Both the position numbers and the translations under genes were made by a program. 64,000 nt of DNA from Daphnia carinata (taxonomy: Eukaryota > Arthropoda > Branchiopoda > Diplostraca > Daphniidae), in assembly GCF_022539665.2 (NCBI RefSeq), contig NC_081335.1, positions 5,828,001-5,892,000 on the forward strand, read 5' to 3'. The notes beneath the pieces were generated by a model. The model ran no database searches and was not told the origin of the DNA. It saw nothing but the letters and a program-made list of their open reading frames with translations. Below, in pieces: positions 42,667-52,986 of the stretch. The stretch's first letter is position 1, and each line of letters opens with the position of its first letter.

Positions 42667-42686
42667 GTCTCGTTGGGATCTCCAAT
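42667..42686 (-). promoter_or_regulatory. Primer-binding site of the env-only derivative
   Basis: Directly inside the LTR the minus strand reads ATTGGAGATCCCAACGAG, with TGG two bases in, as expected for a tRNA primer site. Confidence 0.55.
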
Positions 42687-42900
42687 TGTAAGAGTCCAAC
42701 TCCAAAAGTCAAATCCGGTGTATTTCAAGTGAGTTGCCAAAACAACTCCGAATTGCAAGGTACAAACATGCGGCATTTATACCAAGACAAGATACAAATA
42801 TCAAGGTAAAATGGGAGGGGTTACATTTACTTTTACTTTTTAAATGCTTTAGGGATGTAAGAGGCGGGGCTTCCATTGGTTAGCCTTTGAGCTCGTTACA
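42687..42900 (-). repeat. LTR of the env-only derivative (about 214 bp)
   Basis: On the minus strand it begins TGTAACGAGCTC and ends GGACTCTTACA, followed by the primer site. A TATAAA (GGTATAAATG) lies about midway, where U3 would end. The outer edge abuts satellite sequence exactly at 42,900/42,901. A donor-like AAG/GTAAGC lies downstream in the leader near 42,555. Only one LTR was found. Confidence 0.65.
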
Positions 42901-43130
42901 TGTATTTAATACCGTTTGAATGTAGTTATTAAAACTAACTGTATCACACTATATTCACGTTGAATAAACGTATATTTGATACTGTTTGAATGTAGATCAG
43001 GAAACTCATTCTATATCACAATATTCCCATTGAATACACGTATATTGTATCCTGTTTGAATGTAGATCATGAAACTCATTATATATCACCATAATCACAT
43101 TGAATACACGTATATTTGATATTGTTTGAA
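42901..43130. repeat. 70-bp satellite, right part (about three units)
   Basis: About three tandem units of 70 bases with the pattern GTTTGAATGTAGATCATGAAACTCATT...CATTGAATACACGTATATT. The units differ by several bases. The array is cut on the left by the LTR at 42,900 and on the right at GTTTGAA/TCTATAC. Confidence 0.75.
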
Positions 43131-43375
43131 TCTATACTATATAAAAAAAACAAGGAAAAGAGGAGGAGCCTGTGTCCATCACATTGTGCTTTTATTTTTG
43201 ATTGGCTGGTGCGTAAATCGTCGTCTGCTACCGGGAATTGGTGGGATGGGGATTTGGAAGACTAAACTGTGGGTGGAATTGCGGATATTGTTGAAAATTG
43301 GTTTGTGTGATCTCCCAGCTACGCGTGTTGCCGAAACTTAAAATTTTACCTGCCTACATCTGAACCTTATTGTAG
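43131..43375 (+). mobile_element. Possible non-autonomous Helitron
   Basis: The satellite is interrupted between A and T by TCTATACTATATAAAA, a typical Helitron 5' terminus, and Helitrons insert between A and T. The right end is not clear: satellite-like TGTAGAATC resumes near 43,374, but the bases before it do not show a clean hairpin plus CTRR. It encodes nothing convincing. Confidence 0.35.
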
Positions 43376-43475
43376 AATCATTTTGATTCAATGTGAATAA
43401 TAAGTAAATAAATTTTAATTTTGAGTACGTGTTTATTGCATATGTTTATTACATTAAATTTTTGTTTATTTCCAA

Positions 43476-43572
43476 TTAACATTTGTTTTTAGCCATTTCC
43501 TGCTTGGCTTTCACAAGAGCTTTTCGTGCGTCGACCATCGTGTTGTGCGCAAATTGATGATTCCTCTCCGCC
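43476..43572 (-). CDS. Isolated terminal exon candidate
   Basis: On the minus strand a good acceptor (TCTATAG) opens a 31-codon frame rich in Ala, Lys, Asn and His that ends in a stop at 43,476. The helical basic composition and acceptor look like a real last exon. No upstream exon can be assigned; a minus opening at 43,839-44,084 is in doubt. I do not recognise the protein. Confidence 0.25.
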
Positions 43573-44439
43573 CTATAGAGATAAAGAAATATTAACTGTC
43601 AATTAAAATAATTTAAGTGCAGAAGGGTAAGTATAAATTTAGTAACAGCTGCAATTGTTTTGCAATGGGAATGGTTACTTCAAGTGTGTCAAAGTGCAAA
43701 CTTTTGTAAAATTTTTAGGTATCATTCATGTTATCGATAAAAGGAGAATAGAAAAGAAAATTTGTTTAAAATTTTCTCCATCTGCCTTACATCAAAATTA
43801 ATGGCAAACTGTAAAAAATTTTAGGAAAGACTGCGCTTTCACAAATTTTGTCTATTCGATACTATTTCTAATATACATAATAATATATATGTATAATATG
43901 GAACACAATACTTACAAATTAACTGCAACCTTGGTGAGGAAAGCGTTTTTCTTATACGGATTATATGTTGAGACATGGAGAGCTCAATGGATACTTCTAT
44001 TTCCATAGTAATTTCTAATTCTAAAACGTTAAAATTATTATCATTTTTAATTTTTAAGAAATAAGTAGACATCCTGCTGGCCATAGTAGACGATTTTAAG
44101 TTTTGAATGTGTTACTGCTATTCTTTACCTTAGAGACTTTCATCTAGATGGCGTAATGAGGTAAATGTTGCGTAATGGTAACGGTTTTTTTTAACTTGCT
44201 TTGTATTCCCACTTGACCTGGCTTTGTATGCTCATTCAAACTGGCTTTGCCTCTGGAAATACTATTTCATTTTATTCCAATTTTCATTTTGAACGTGAAC
44301 TTTTCAACAATCAGCTTCAACAAGTGTCCCCTGTTTCCCCTTCAAAAATAAGACGGTAATAATTAATTTAAGGTAGCACAAATAGATATTGTAATTGCCC
44401 TGACCGTTCCTGTTTTAAAAGTCCTGTTTTAATGTTTGT

Positions 44440-45853
44440 AAAGTTTTATGTTATTGATACAGTTAGATGTTATTTCTATTTTAAATGCAATTTATATTAA
44501 TTTTTATTAAATGTATATTTTATTTATCTTCACACATATATTTATGGTTACTGTATTATGTACAAGGTGTAACAAAGCAAGTGTAAGTAGCAAAGTTATA
44601 TGTTCTTTACAAACTCTATTTTATTTATGTGCTTATATATATATTTTTTGTAACTGTACCAGTTTTCATGAAACCTTCTATTTATAATGTATAATGTATT
44701 TAAATTTTTCCTCTCACCGTTCCTTTCTTCAAATTAAGTTTTTCAAATTTTTATTTCAATACGTATTTATTAAAATTTTATTATAGTCATATGTTTTTTA
44801 CAAAGTTTATTTTATCTATGTACATACATGTATATTTTTTAAGTTTTATATTGATAATGAATCTATTCACAAGGTATTTTTCACTTTTTTCTCCGTTCTT
44901 TTTCAAATTATGCTTTTAAAATTTTTAGTTATTTATTAAAATGTTATTATAGCCATATATTATTTCCAAAGTTTATTTTATCTATACACACACATATATA
45001 TATATTTGATAAATATATTATTTATCTTTTAACACTTTTTTTATAATGTGTAACTCAATTTTTTATCTCACCGCTTCCTTTGTCAAATCAATGTTTTAAA
45101 TTTAAATTGATTACTTATTTCTTAAAATTTTATTCAAGTCATATATTATTTACAAATTTTATTTTATATATGTACATACATATTTATATTTTCTGTAAAT
45201 GTATTATTGATTTTGAAACATCCTATATACAACGTATAACGTTTTAAATTTTTTCTCTCACCGTTCCTTTTTCAAATGAAATTTTCAAAATTAAATTCAA
45301 TAGATATTTCTTAAAATTTGATTGAATTTTGAAATTTGATTGATTTTATTAAAAATGTTAATTACAATTGTTATTTCATTTATGTACATATATATATATT
45401 TTCTGTAAATGTATTATTGATCTTGAAACATTCTATTAACAGGGTATAACATTTTCAATTTTTTCTCTCACCATTCCTTTATCAAATTAAGTTTTCAAAA
45501 CTTTAATTAAAAACCTATATATAAAATGTTATCAAAGTCATATGTTACTTACAAAGTTTCGTTTATTTCTGTACATATATATATATATATTTGGTTAGTT
45601 TATTAATTATCATGGTACATTCTATTAACATTGTAAAGCGTTTTCAAATTCTCTACGTTCCTTTTTTAAAGTCTGCCTATTTTAGTGGACACTAATTTAT
45701 TTACATTTTATTCAAGTTATTTGTTAATTACAAAGTAAGATTCTATGGATTTATACATAAAAGAAATTGGATTTAATATTTTATTTGTCATTGAACATTC
45801 TATCAACAAGGTATATCGTTTTAAAATTGTTTTTCACCGTTCCTTTTCATTGG
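44440..45853. repeat. About 180-bp AT-rich satellite, seven or so units
   Basis: The landmark CTCACCGTTCCTTTTTCAAAT recurs near 44,714, 44,890, 45,070, 45,257, 45,469, 45,650 and 45,834, that is about every 176-212 bases. Between landmarks each unit has the same order: A/T-rich stretch, TTTATTTATGTACATATATAT, a TGTATTATTGAT segment, and back to the landmark. Units have diverged by substitutions and small indels. The last landmark is broken directly by the start of the long-TIR element at 45,854. Confidence 0.8.
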
Positions 45854-46899
45854 CGGAGAAAAAGACCCAGACGAAAAAGGCCCAGACGAAAAAGGCCCGC
45901 GAAAAAGGCCCAGACGAAAAAGGCCCATACGAAAAAGGCCCCATTTTTTCCAAATTCAAAAGTGGGCCTTTTTCTCCATTGGACTGGGCCTTTTTCTCCG
46001 CTCAATTTCCATGTTCCTACAAACTTTATATTTGTTTCCAAAATTGTATTTCCCACCTCTATTCCGTGGAATCTGGAATGTACAAAGGTTGCTGAAACCG
46101 TGATATTCTATAAGGTTTGCAGAGATCAAACAATGTTAGTGTTTGTACGCTAGTTAATCTTTGATTATTTATTCGGTTGTAATCTAATTTCGGATTATAT
46201 TAGTATTTATCTATTGCTTATATCCCGTTTCATAAGGTTCATTTTTCACAATTTTTGTTTTTTGAACAACTATCGCTTCTTGAAATGTAATAGAAGAAAT
46301 ACATGTTTTCCGCACATAGCCTTGTTCTGTCCACCCTCTTTGATCATTCCTCCCAACCCCCAGTCCATATCCCTTATCACTTCCCTTTGTCGATGCTTAT
46401 GCCATAGGTAAAGACCACTGATTCGTTGTGAATACGGAAACTGAATGAGTTCCGCGGGGCTTTTGTGGTTGCTGGAAACAAAGATATGTTACCACGAAGA
46501 CTAGTTTGTTATTATTAACATTTGATAAATAATGTTTATAGGAACATTTAATAAATAATATTTATAGGAATAATATTACAAACTTAAACTATCGTCTGAG
46601 GCAAGGACCAAAACAAAGACTATTGTAATTCAATATTGATTCTAATACCATTTATTCCTTATACGTTTTCAATTCTTTTAACAATTACAAAGAGCCCAAT
46701 AAATATATTAAAATCATAACCTACTGCTATAAATGATTTTGTTCGTTCTTCGTGTCCTGTTTTCACCTTTTGCACATTTTCAAGCAGCTATTGATTACCT
46801 ATAATTACACATCACATACTACATTGAGATATAAGGAAGCTTTACACTTTACGTTAACAAAACTACTGATAATGACAAATCAATTTTCTACCATGACGG
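45854..46899 (+). repeat. Left terminal inverted repeat (1046 bp)
   Basis: The first 148 bases are themselves a foldback: CGGAGAAAAAG at 45,854 is inverted at 45,991-46,001. Between them lie five or six copies of a 15-base minisatellite (AGACGAAAAAGGCCC). The rest of the arm is unique AT-rich sequence ending at CCATGACGG. Confidence 0.85.
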
Positions 46900-47099
46900 A
46901 CTTTTTTTTATGACAGTCTCTTATTAGTGAAGACACTAAACCTTTTAAAATGAATCTAAGATTTTTTTTCTTCAAATTTTCCATGATCATGGAAGGGATA
47001 TCAGTGTATTTTTCAAAAAAACTATCACGACATAGCTGCATATGAAAGAATACAAGTTTAGCTGATCCATCAGTCAGTATCAGCCTTTCATGCGATAAA

Positions 47100-47952
47100 T
47101 TTGCCTTTTTTCTTTAGTTTATTCACTTTATGTTCTTTCTTTTCAGTTTTCTTTTTCTTAATGTTGGCTTTTCTCCTTTTCTGTTGTTATTCCTTTCTCT
47201 TTTCCTTTTCTTCGATTCGTTCAGCGCAATTTTTGTTACTCTCTGATTTGATTTGATCTCGTTCATTAATTGATTTGGCAAGCAATTCCACATAGTCTTT
47301 TACCTATTGCAATACAGAAAGGTTAAGGGTTTTCAAGATCTTACAAATATTTTTGTCAAAATGAAAGTTTACCTGAAAACCTTCAGCTATTTGCAGAGCA
47401 CCATTTCATGCCTGTTTCTCTTCAATGCTTCCTGTATTCTCAGCTTCAGCTTGGCCTACCAAGTTTTCATTTTCGCTTTGAGTTTTTTTTTTAGCGTTGC
47501 CACTTCTGGATCTAAAGTGGTTTTTTTCAGAATGGGTGAGGAATTAGATAGTTCTCCAAAATCAAATTTGCTGGAAACTAGGCAGCCTTCACTGTTAAAA
47601 ATTGGTGTTGGCAGTGTACTTGCTAGTCTTGGTTCAGGAATTTCTGTTTTCGACAAACTCTGAAAGACCAGAGGTTGATAACACTGATGTTGCCTTGGTG
47701 GCTCGTGCAAGTTTGGCAATTCAGAACCTCTTCTTCTTATTTTTCCTTTTGATTTCTTCTTCATTTTATCTAACTTTGATTTAGTTTTTGTCTTCTTATC
47801 AGATAAATCCAGCTTTTTCCTGAAAATCAATGGAGTAAACTGGCCGTTTTACTCAAATGTATAGGTTAACACATACCTGTGAAGTGTGAGAGTTTAGCTG
47901 TTGGACGTTCTTCCATTTCTTCAGGATTGTAAGCACGGTTCCTGGTTCCCAT
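47100..47952 (-). pseudogene. Lys-rich coiled-coil gene inside the long-TIR element
   Basis: Reading on the minus strand: a short first exon candidate (ATG at 47,952, donor CAG/GTATGT at 47,876), an acceptor at 47,822, then about 120 codons with blocks of Lys/Arg and a Pro/Ser-rich middle (47,456-47,822). The reading continues across stops to a donor near 47,371. A further exon after an AATAG acceptor near 47,310 encodes a Lys/Glu/Arg helix with stops. It looks like a nuclear basic protein. The phase of exon 1 does not join cleanly. No family recognised. Confidence 0.35.
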
Positions 47953-48532
47953 TTTTTGGAAAGAACTACACTTTGAGTTGGAATATTGGTCAATGAGCTA
48001 GAAATGAAAACGTCTTCCGAAGAGAGTTGCTATTTAAGAGCGCCGACGTCAACGCACCCTCGCTTTTTATCAGGCTCTTCATTTTTTGGGTCCAATTCCT
48101 ACAAATCTTGTTTAGACGACACTTTCAAGTTTTCCGTTTTTCCATTTACAAAACGTGCCTCTAATATCATAATCCTTAAACTTCATTATTATTTACCTTG
48201 GTCTCTCAACATTATCATGGATCAATCCATAAATCAAACTATACGAACCTAGCTTATTGTTATTTTCTTTAGAGAACAACATTTTCAAGCCAAATCTAGC
48301 TTCAGGACGCCTCCACTTGAGGGCAGTATAAGCAAATGGAAACCATGAGCAATAACAAAGTTATGGCAATCCGTTTTACACAGAAAAAAAAAGAATTTCG
48401 CCAAAAAAAAAAAAAAATCACACTTTTTTCTTTTTTTCCGACACGTAGCCATCTACCGCTCAGACTCGTTATTACTGGCGTAGGCAATTTCTGTCCATTG
48501 GATGCCATTCGCACTTAGTTCAGTAGCGTGGA

Positions 48533-49750
48533 TGGAGAATAACGCGTGGCTGGAGGAACAATTGAAAAATGGGTAAGATTCTAAGATAATACAACAAAAG
48601 GATGGTAAGTATAAACATTATTATATTGGTTTTCAATTATTAATTATTGTTTATTAGATCAAATTATTAAGCTGCAGGCCCAATTATTGGAACAACACAA
48701 AATATTAGATAACAACAAAGCTAAGGATGGTAAGGCCTAATACGTAATGATTCTATTTATTTGCTTTTATTCATTTGTGTTTTGTAGCTCAAATTTTGAG
48801 TCTACAAGCTCAGCTAGGGGAAAAGAACAAATTGTAACGGAACAGTTTCCAAACAGTGAAGGAGGTTTTTCAAAACTCTTCCCTAACTGAACATGAGGAT
48901 GAATTGGCATTAGGCGAACACAGTCAGGTACCTAAACTTTTCAAATAAGAATTCAAAATAAGTATAGAATTTTAACAAACAATTATTTATTGTTTAGTTA
49001 TTCAGTCTACCACCTGACAGTGTGTTAAAGTTAAATTCTGTTAGTACTGCACTAAAAGAATTGTTAGTAATAAGTCCATGCAGCGAAGGAAGTGAACAAT
49101 TGTGGGACTGTATTTGGGCTGAAAATGGGTGTGGTACGGAATCCCAGAAATAGCACAAGTTCAACATAAAACATGAATTAGGTACTTTTCGGTTTTTTGT
49201 CTATCGAAAAAGTATTTTTAATGCTATTATTTTGCATTCACAGAATTTTAGCAGGGGATCAAGTCAAGTCTGGAAGTGTTACAGGATGGAAGAGTCAGCC
49301 TACAGTTGAAAAAACACTGAGAGTGCATTACCATTAAGGTATGAGGTAAAGTAATAGAGTATGCACATTGTCTAATGAGAAGTACCATCTTGTGTGAATG
49401 AATCCTGTATAACAGCAATCCTTTATAGTTCTGTCACAGCTAGAAGCCTCAAATAATTCTGCTTCCCTTGCTAAAGAACAACTTGTCCTTTACGCTCAGA
49501 GTGTTGGTGAAGCTGGGTACTTAAATGGCCCTAAAGATGTTTCACTTCACTGGCATTGCAGCGATGAACATCATACATGTGTAACGAATCGTCTAGCGAA
49601 GCCCCTTCTTGCCTCCTTTCTCCAAATAGACTAGAATCGTATACCTGTAGCCCCTTGTGACTCAGAACTTTCACTTACTAACCTAGTTTTAAAAAAGTCC
49701 CTTAGAAATATAATAAAAAACGAAGACATGTCCCGGCACGTCGGCAAAAA
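48533..49750 (+). pseudogene. Multi-exon decayed gene inside the long-TIR element
   Basis: Divergent from the minus gene. Exon-like pieces with good splice sites: ATG at 48,533; an exon at 48,659-48,729 (helix with L-Q-A-Q-L-L-E-Q) between TTAG and GTAAGG; a related exon from 48,788 (L-Q-A-Q-L-G-E-K) after TTTGTAG, with a TAA soon after; an exon from 48,999 after TTTAG encoding a Cys-containing segment ending in a stop; and a last stretch at 49,420-49,750 with W-H-C and H-H-T-C. The second and third exons resemble each other, so one may be a tandem duplicate. At least three in-frame stops. No family recognised. Confidence 0.4.
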
Positions 49751-49950
49751 ATAGATTTATTTCAGTTGGTCTGAGATTGCCCGAAATGGCATAAAGTCGC
49801 CCGACCGATTTTTAGCTATCGTCCAAATTCGTTCGATACCGTCCGAATTTGCCCGCCTATACCTCGCCATTGCGCCCAAAATCGCCCGATACCGCCCGAT
49901 ATTGCCGCCTATCCTTTAGCACTGTGCCGTATGGCTCTCACAGTCGATGG

Positions 49951-50340
49951 TTAACATATAAAAAGCCATCGGCAACTCACAGTAGTTAGTCGTCCCTTGA
50001 AAGAGCTATCTCGTGTGTACCTCAGCATTCTTCCGAGCCGCTACCTCATCCTCATAAGCTGAAGCGTAAGTCTCTTCTTAGTAATATTCGCTACTTGCCT
50101 TAGTTGTCCCTTAGTAGTGTATGTCAAGTAACTGTTGCGTAATTGTAGGCCTTCGCCTATTCCCCGTTAATTCGACTGGTTGCGCGTGGTATTTTAATAC
50201 ACGTTATTCTACCGTACACGTATTGTTTTACGCTTACTTATACACGACATTGTGAGTAGCAGCGCCGCATTAGTTTATTTTTTCGTATTGGAGACAACAT
50301 GACAACGTCGTGTCCTCCTTTACACATGGACTCTTTAGGT
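49951..50340 (+). promoter_or_regulatory. TATA promoter and short first exon inside the long-TIR element
   Basis: A TATAAAAAG box near 49,957 is followed about 30 bases later by CACAGTAGTTAGTC, an initiator-like stretch. Further on an ATG at 50,299 opens 13 codons that end at a GTATGA donor. CGCCCGATA-type repeats at 49,800-49,900 lie just upstream. This could be the promoter of a gene whose later exons are lost. Confidence 0.35.
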
Positions 50341-50882
50341 ATGAAAGGAATTTTCTTGAAAATTTTTTGAATTTATGATGAAGCTTTTCTCCTCCTTTTC
50401 GCCAACCATGTCTAATCTACAGAAAAAAATTTATCCAATAGGAAATGATTTTTAGCATACTGGAACACAACTATCAACAATGCAACATTCTAGGGGTGCT
50501 ATTTTATCATTCAAGAGCCTTATACAATGAATTTTCATCTGCAATTTGTATGGCCTTTCCCAAGCTTCTGCCAGAAGTTGAATCTATAAGTCATGTAAGT
50601 CACATGAGCAACAATTGAGATGCTTAATGGTGTTGTTTTTCTTTTCTCAGCATAGGTTAATAGTAATATTGGATCTGAAAAGATTCTTGGTTGGGGCAAG
50701 ACACTGAATAAATTGTAATGATTGAATGGATGACATGACATTTCTATACTTAATTTGGATTCCCGAGACGGTATTTTGTATTTAAAAAATTGAAGTGCAT
50801 ATCTGGGCTCCCTTCCTTTCCGTAGCCCCGTTTCCCATTGACTCGTAATAAGCCCGTAGGGGGTCATGCCCCTACTGTACGG

Positions 50883-51170
50883 TATATATAAAAACAACAT
50901 ATACCGAGGTCTGGAGGGCTCTGGCCGGAAAGGGGACGTGGGGGTCCGCTTAGTCCGATGATGTGTTCACGGAGGGCGACGTGGCTACCCACAAATCCGA
51001 TCTAAAGGTTAATCGCTCCTTTTAAAATGTTCCAAATCTTCAGCTCTTCTTCCGGCTTCTCTTAGCCAATCACCGGGTAATCTCCCCGGTGGGTCAACAA
51101 GGCAGTGTCTCCCCCTGCCTGGGTTGACGGCAACTTTTGAAAGGGCTATTGTGCCTTTTTAAAGTTGCAA
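50883..51170. ncRNA. Hairpin-rich GC block, candidate structured RNA
   Basis: In an otherwise AT-rich region, about 280 bases are GC-rich and contain four separate stems: 50,971-51,019 (GGAG..CGA with TCGCTCC, enclosing GTGG-CTAC-CCAC); 51,071-51,091 (CACCGGG with CCCGGTG); 51,093-51,128 (GTCAAC plus GGCAG with CTGCC plus GTTGAC); and 51,130-51,168 (GCAACTTT plus AAAGG with CCTTT plus AAAGTTGC). A TATA box (50,883-50,894) precedes the block on the plus strand. On the minus strand the same place would give a TTTTT terminator. It has no open frame of note. I compared it mentally with U1, U2, U4, U5, U6, 7SL, 7SK, RNase P and MRP without a match. Confidence 0.35.
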
Positions 51171-51330
51171 AAATAATTGTAATGTGAATAGAATTGTCAA
51201 TAAATTTTTTTTTAGAAAATCTTTTTACAAAATTTGTCTCTTTCATTGTCTGTCTTCGCTTTGTTCACACATTACATTTATCAATTTTTTTTTATTTAGC
51301 TTGCTCAATTCATTTTTATTGTTTTTGCCA

Positions 51331-52389
51331 CCGTCATGGTAGAAAATTGATTTGTCATTATTAGTAGCTTTGTTAACGTAAAGTGTGAAGCTTCCTGATA
51401 TCTCAATGTAGTATGTGATGTGTAATTAGGTAATCAATAGCTGCTTGAAAATGTGCAAAAGGTGAAAACAGGACACGAAGAACGAACAAAATCATTTATA
51501 GCAGTAGGTTATGATTTTAATATATTTATTGGGCTCTTTGTAATTGTTAAAAGAATTGAAAACGTATAAGGAATAAATGGTATTAGAATCAATATTGAAT
51601 TACAATAGTCTTTGTTTTGGTCCTTGCCTCAGACGATAGTTTAAGTTTGTAATATTATTCCTATAAACATTATTTATTAAATGTTCCTATAAACATTATT
51701 TATCAAATGTTAATAATAACAAACTAGTCTTCGTGGTAACATATCTTTGTTTCCAGCAACCACAAAAGCCCCGCGGAACTCATTCAGTTTCCGTATTCAC
51801 AACGAATCAGTGGTCTTTATCTATGGCATAAGCATCGACAAAGGGAAATAATAAGGGAAATGGACTGGGAGTTTGGAGGAATGATTAAAAAGGGTGGACA
51901 GAACAAGGCTAAGTGCGGAAAACATGTATTTCTTCTATTATATTTAAAGAAGCGATAGTTGTTCAGTAAACAGAAATTGTGAAAAATGAACCTTATGTAA
52001 CGGGATATTAGCAATAGATAAATACTAACATAATCCGAAATTAGATTGAAACCGAATAAATAATCAAACATTAACTAGCGTACAAACGCTAACATTGTTT
52101 GATCTCTGCACACCTTATAAAATATCACGGTTTCAGCAACCTTTGTACATTCCAAATTCCACGGAATAGAAGTGGGAAATACAATTTTGGAAACAAATAT
52201 AAAGTTTGTAGGAACATAGAAATTGAGCGGAGAAAAAGGCCCAGTCCAATGGAGAAAAAGGCCCACTTTTGAATTTGGAAAAAAGTGGGCCTTTTTCGTA
52301 TGGGCCTTTTTCGTCTGGGCCTTTTTCGCGGGCCTTTTTCGTCTGGGCCTTTTTCGTCTGGGCCTTTTTCGTCTGGGCCTTTTTCTCCG
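51331..52389 (-). repeat. Right terminal inverted repeat (1059 bp)
   Basis: Inverted copy of 45,854-46,899, with one or two more units of the 15-base minisatellite and several substitutions. The outer tip ends CTTTTTCTCCG at 52,389. Confidence 0.85.
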
Positions 52390-52479
52390 ACCTCCTTCCT
52401 TTTAGGAACTTATGGTTATTAAATTCTTTATTCATTATTTCATTTAAATAGTAATGAAATAATTTTTTATTTACACAGT

Positions 52480-52986
52480 CATTGTTGATTGTATAATTGT
52501 TTTAGGTATATAAACAGACACACGTTAATTTTATTTATTTTTTGGATTACAGAGCCATTGGCCGTCCTGTGTATTAACGGGAGCTACGAAGGCTCTGAAT
52601 CCAAGTGTCCCAAGCAAGGTAGTATTCCAATATCCTTTCCCTTCCCCACCTATCGCGTCAAATGGTTAAATCGACCTCGAAGAGCGAACTTTCTTAGCTA
52701 TTACCTTCCTTAAATTAGTTGATTAGGGTGTATTACATTTTTTTACGTAATTCTGGCTGTTTCTTCGCAGGGGTGTTCAAGTGTTTTGAGTTATTTTGCG
52801 GTGTTGTTTTATGTTTAATAAGCATTGTTTACGTAATTCTTTGCAGTGTTTTTCAGGTCGATAATAAAGTGTTCAAGGTTATTTTTCCCGTGTTTTCAAT
52901 TCTGACGTGATTTTCGTGGAAGGGTTTAAATTAGTTAAGTTTAAGTTGTTAGAGTTAAATGCGTTGCGTTTTTCTTGCTTTTGAAA
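52480..52986. other. Region before the Helitron Rep frame
   Basis: Holds a TATATAAAC box near 52,505 and a short exon-like stretch (52,552-52,617) between an acceptor TTACAG and a donor-like AAG/GTAGT. It probably contains the Helitron 5' end and promoter, but I did not find a diagnostic TC terminus. Confidence 0.3.

Larger units (their letters stand above)
45854..52389. mobile_element. 6.5-kb element with 1.05-kb terminal inverted repeats
   Basis: The arms 45,854-46,899 and 51,331-52,389 are inverted copies of each other. Both tips read CGGAGAAAAAG. Homology ends sharply at CCATGACGG on the inner side. Between the arms are two decayed divergent multi-exon genes, a promoter-like site and a hairpin-rich GC block. 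No clear target-site duplication is visible: the left flank ends in CATTGG and the right flank starts ACCTCC. Long TIRs occur in MULE, Maverick/Polinton and some foldback elements, but no transposase, polymerase or integrase of these could be read. The class is unknown. Confidence 0.65.

Noticed and set aside
45745-46153. Repetitive Lys/Ala/Gly/Pro-rich frames at both TIR tips
   Set aside because: Produced by the 15-base minisatellite, whose length is a multiple of three, so frames stay open by arithmetic.
50883-51170. Identification as U1, U2, 7SK or RNase P RNA
   Set aside because: The stems do not fit the signature sequences of those RNAs, so it is left as an unnamed candidate.
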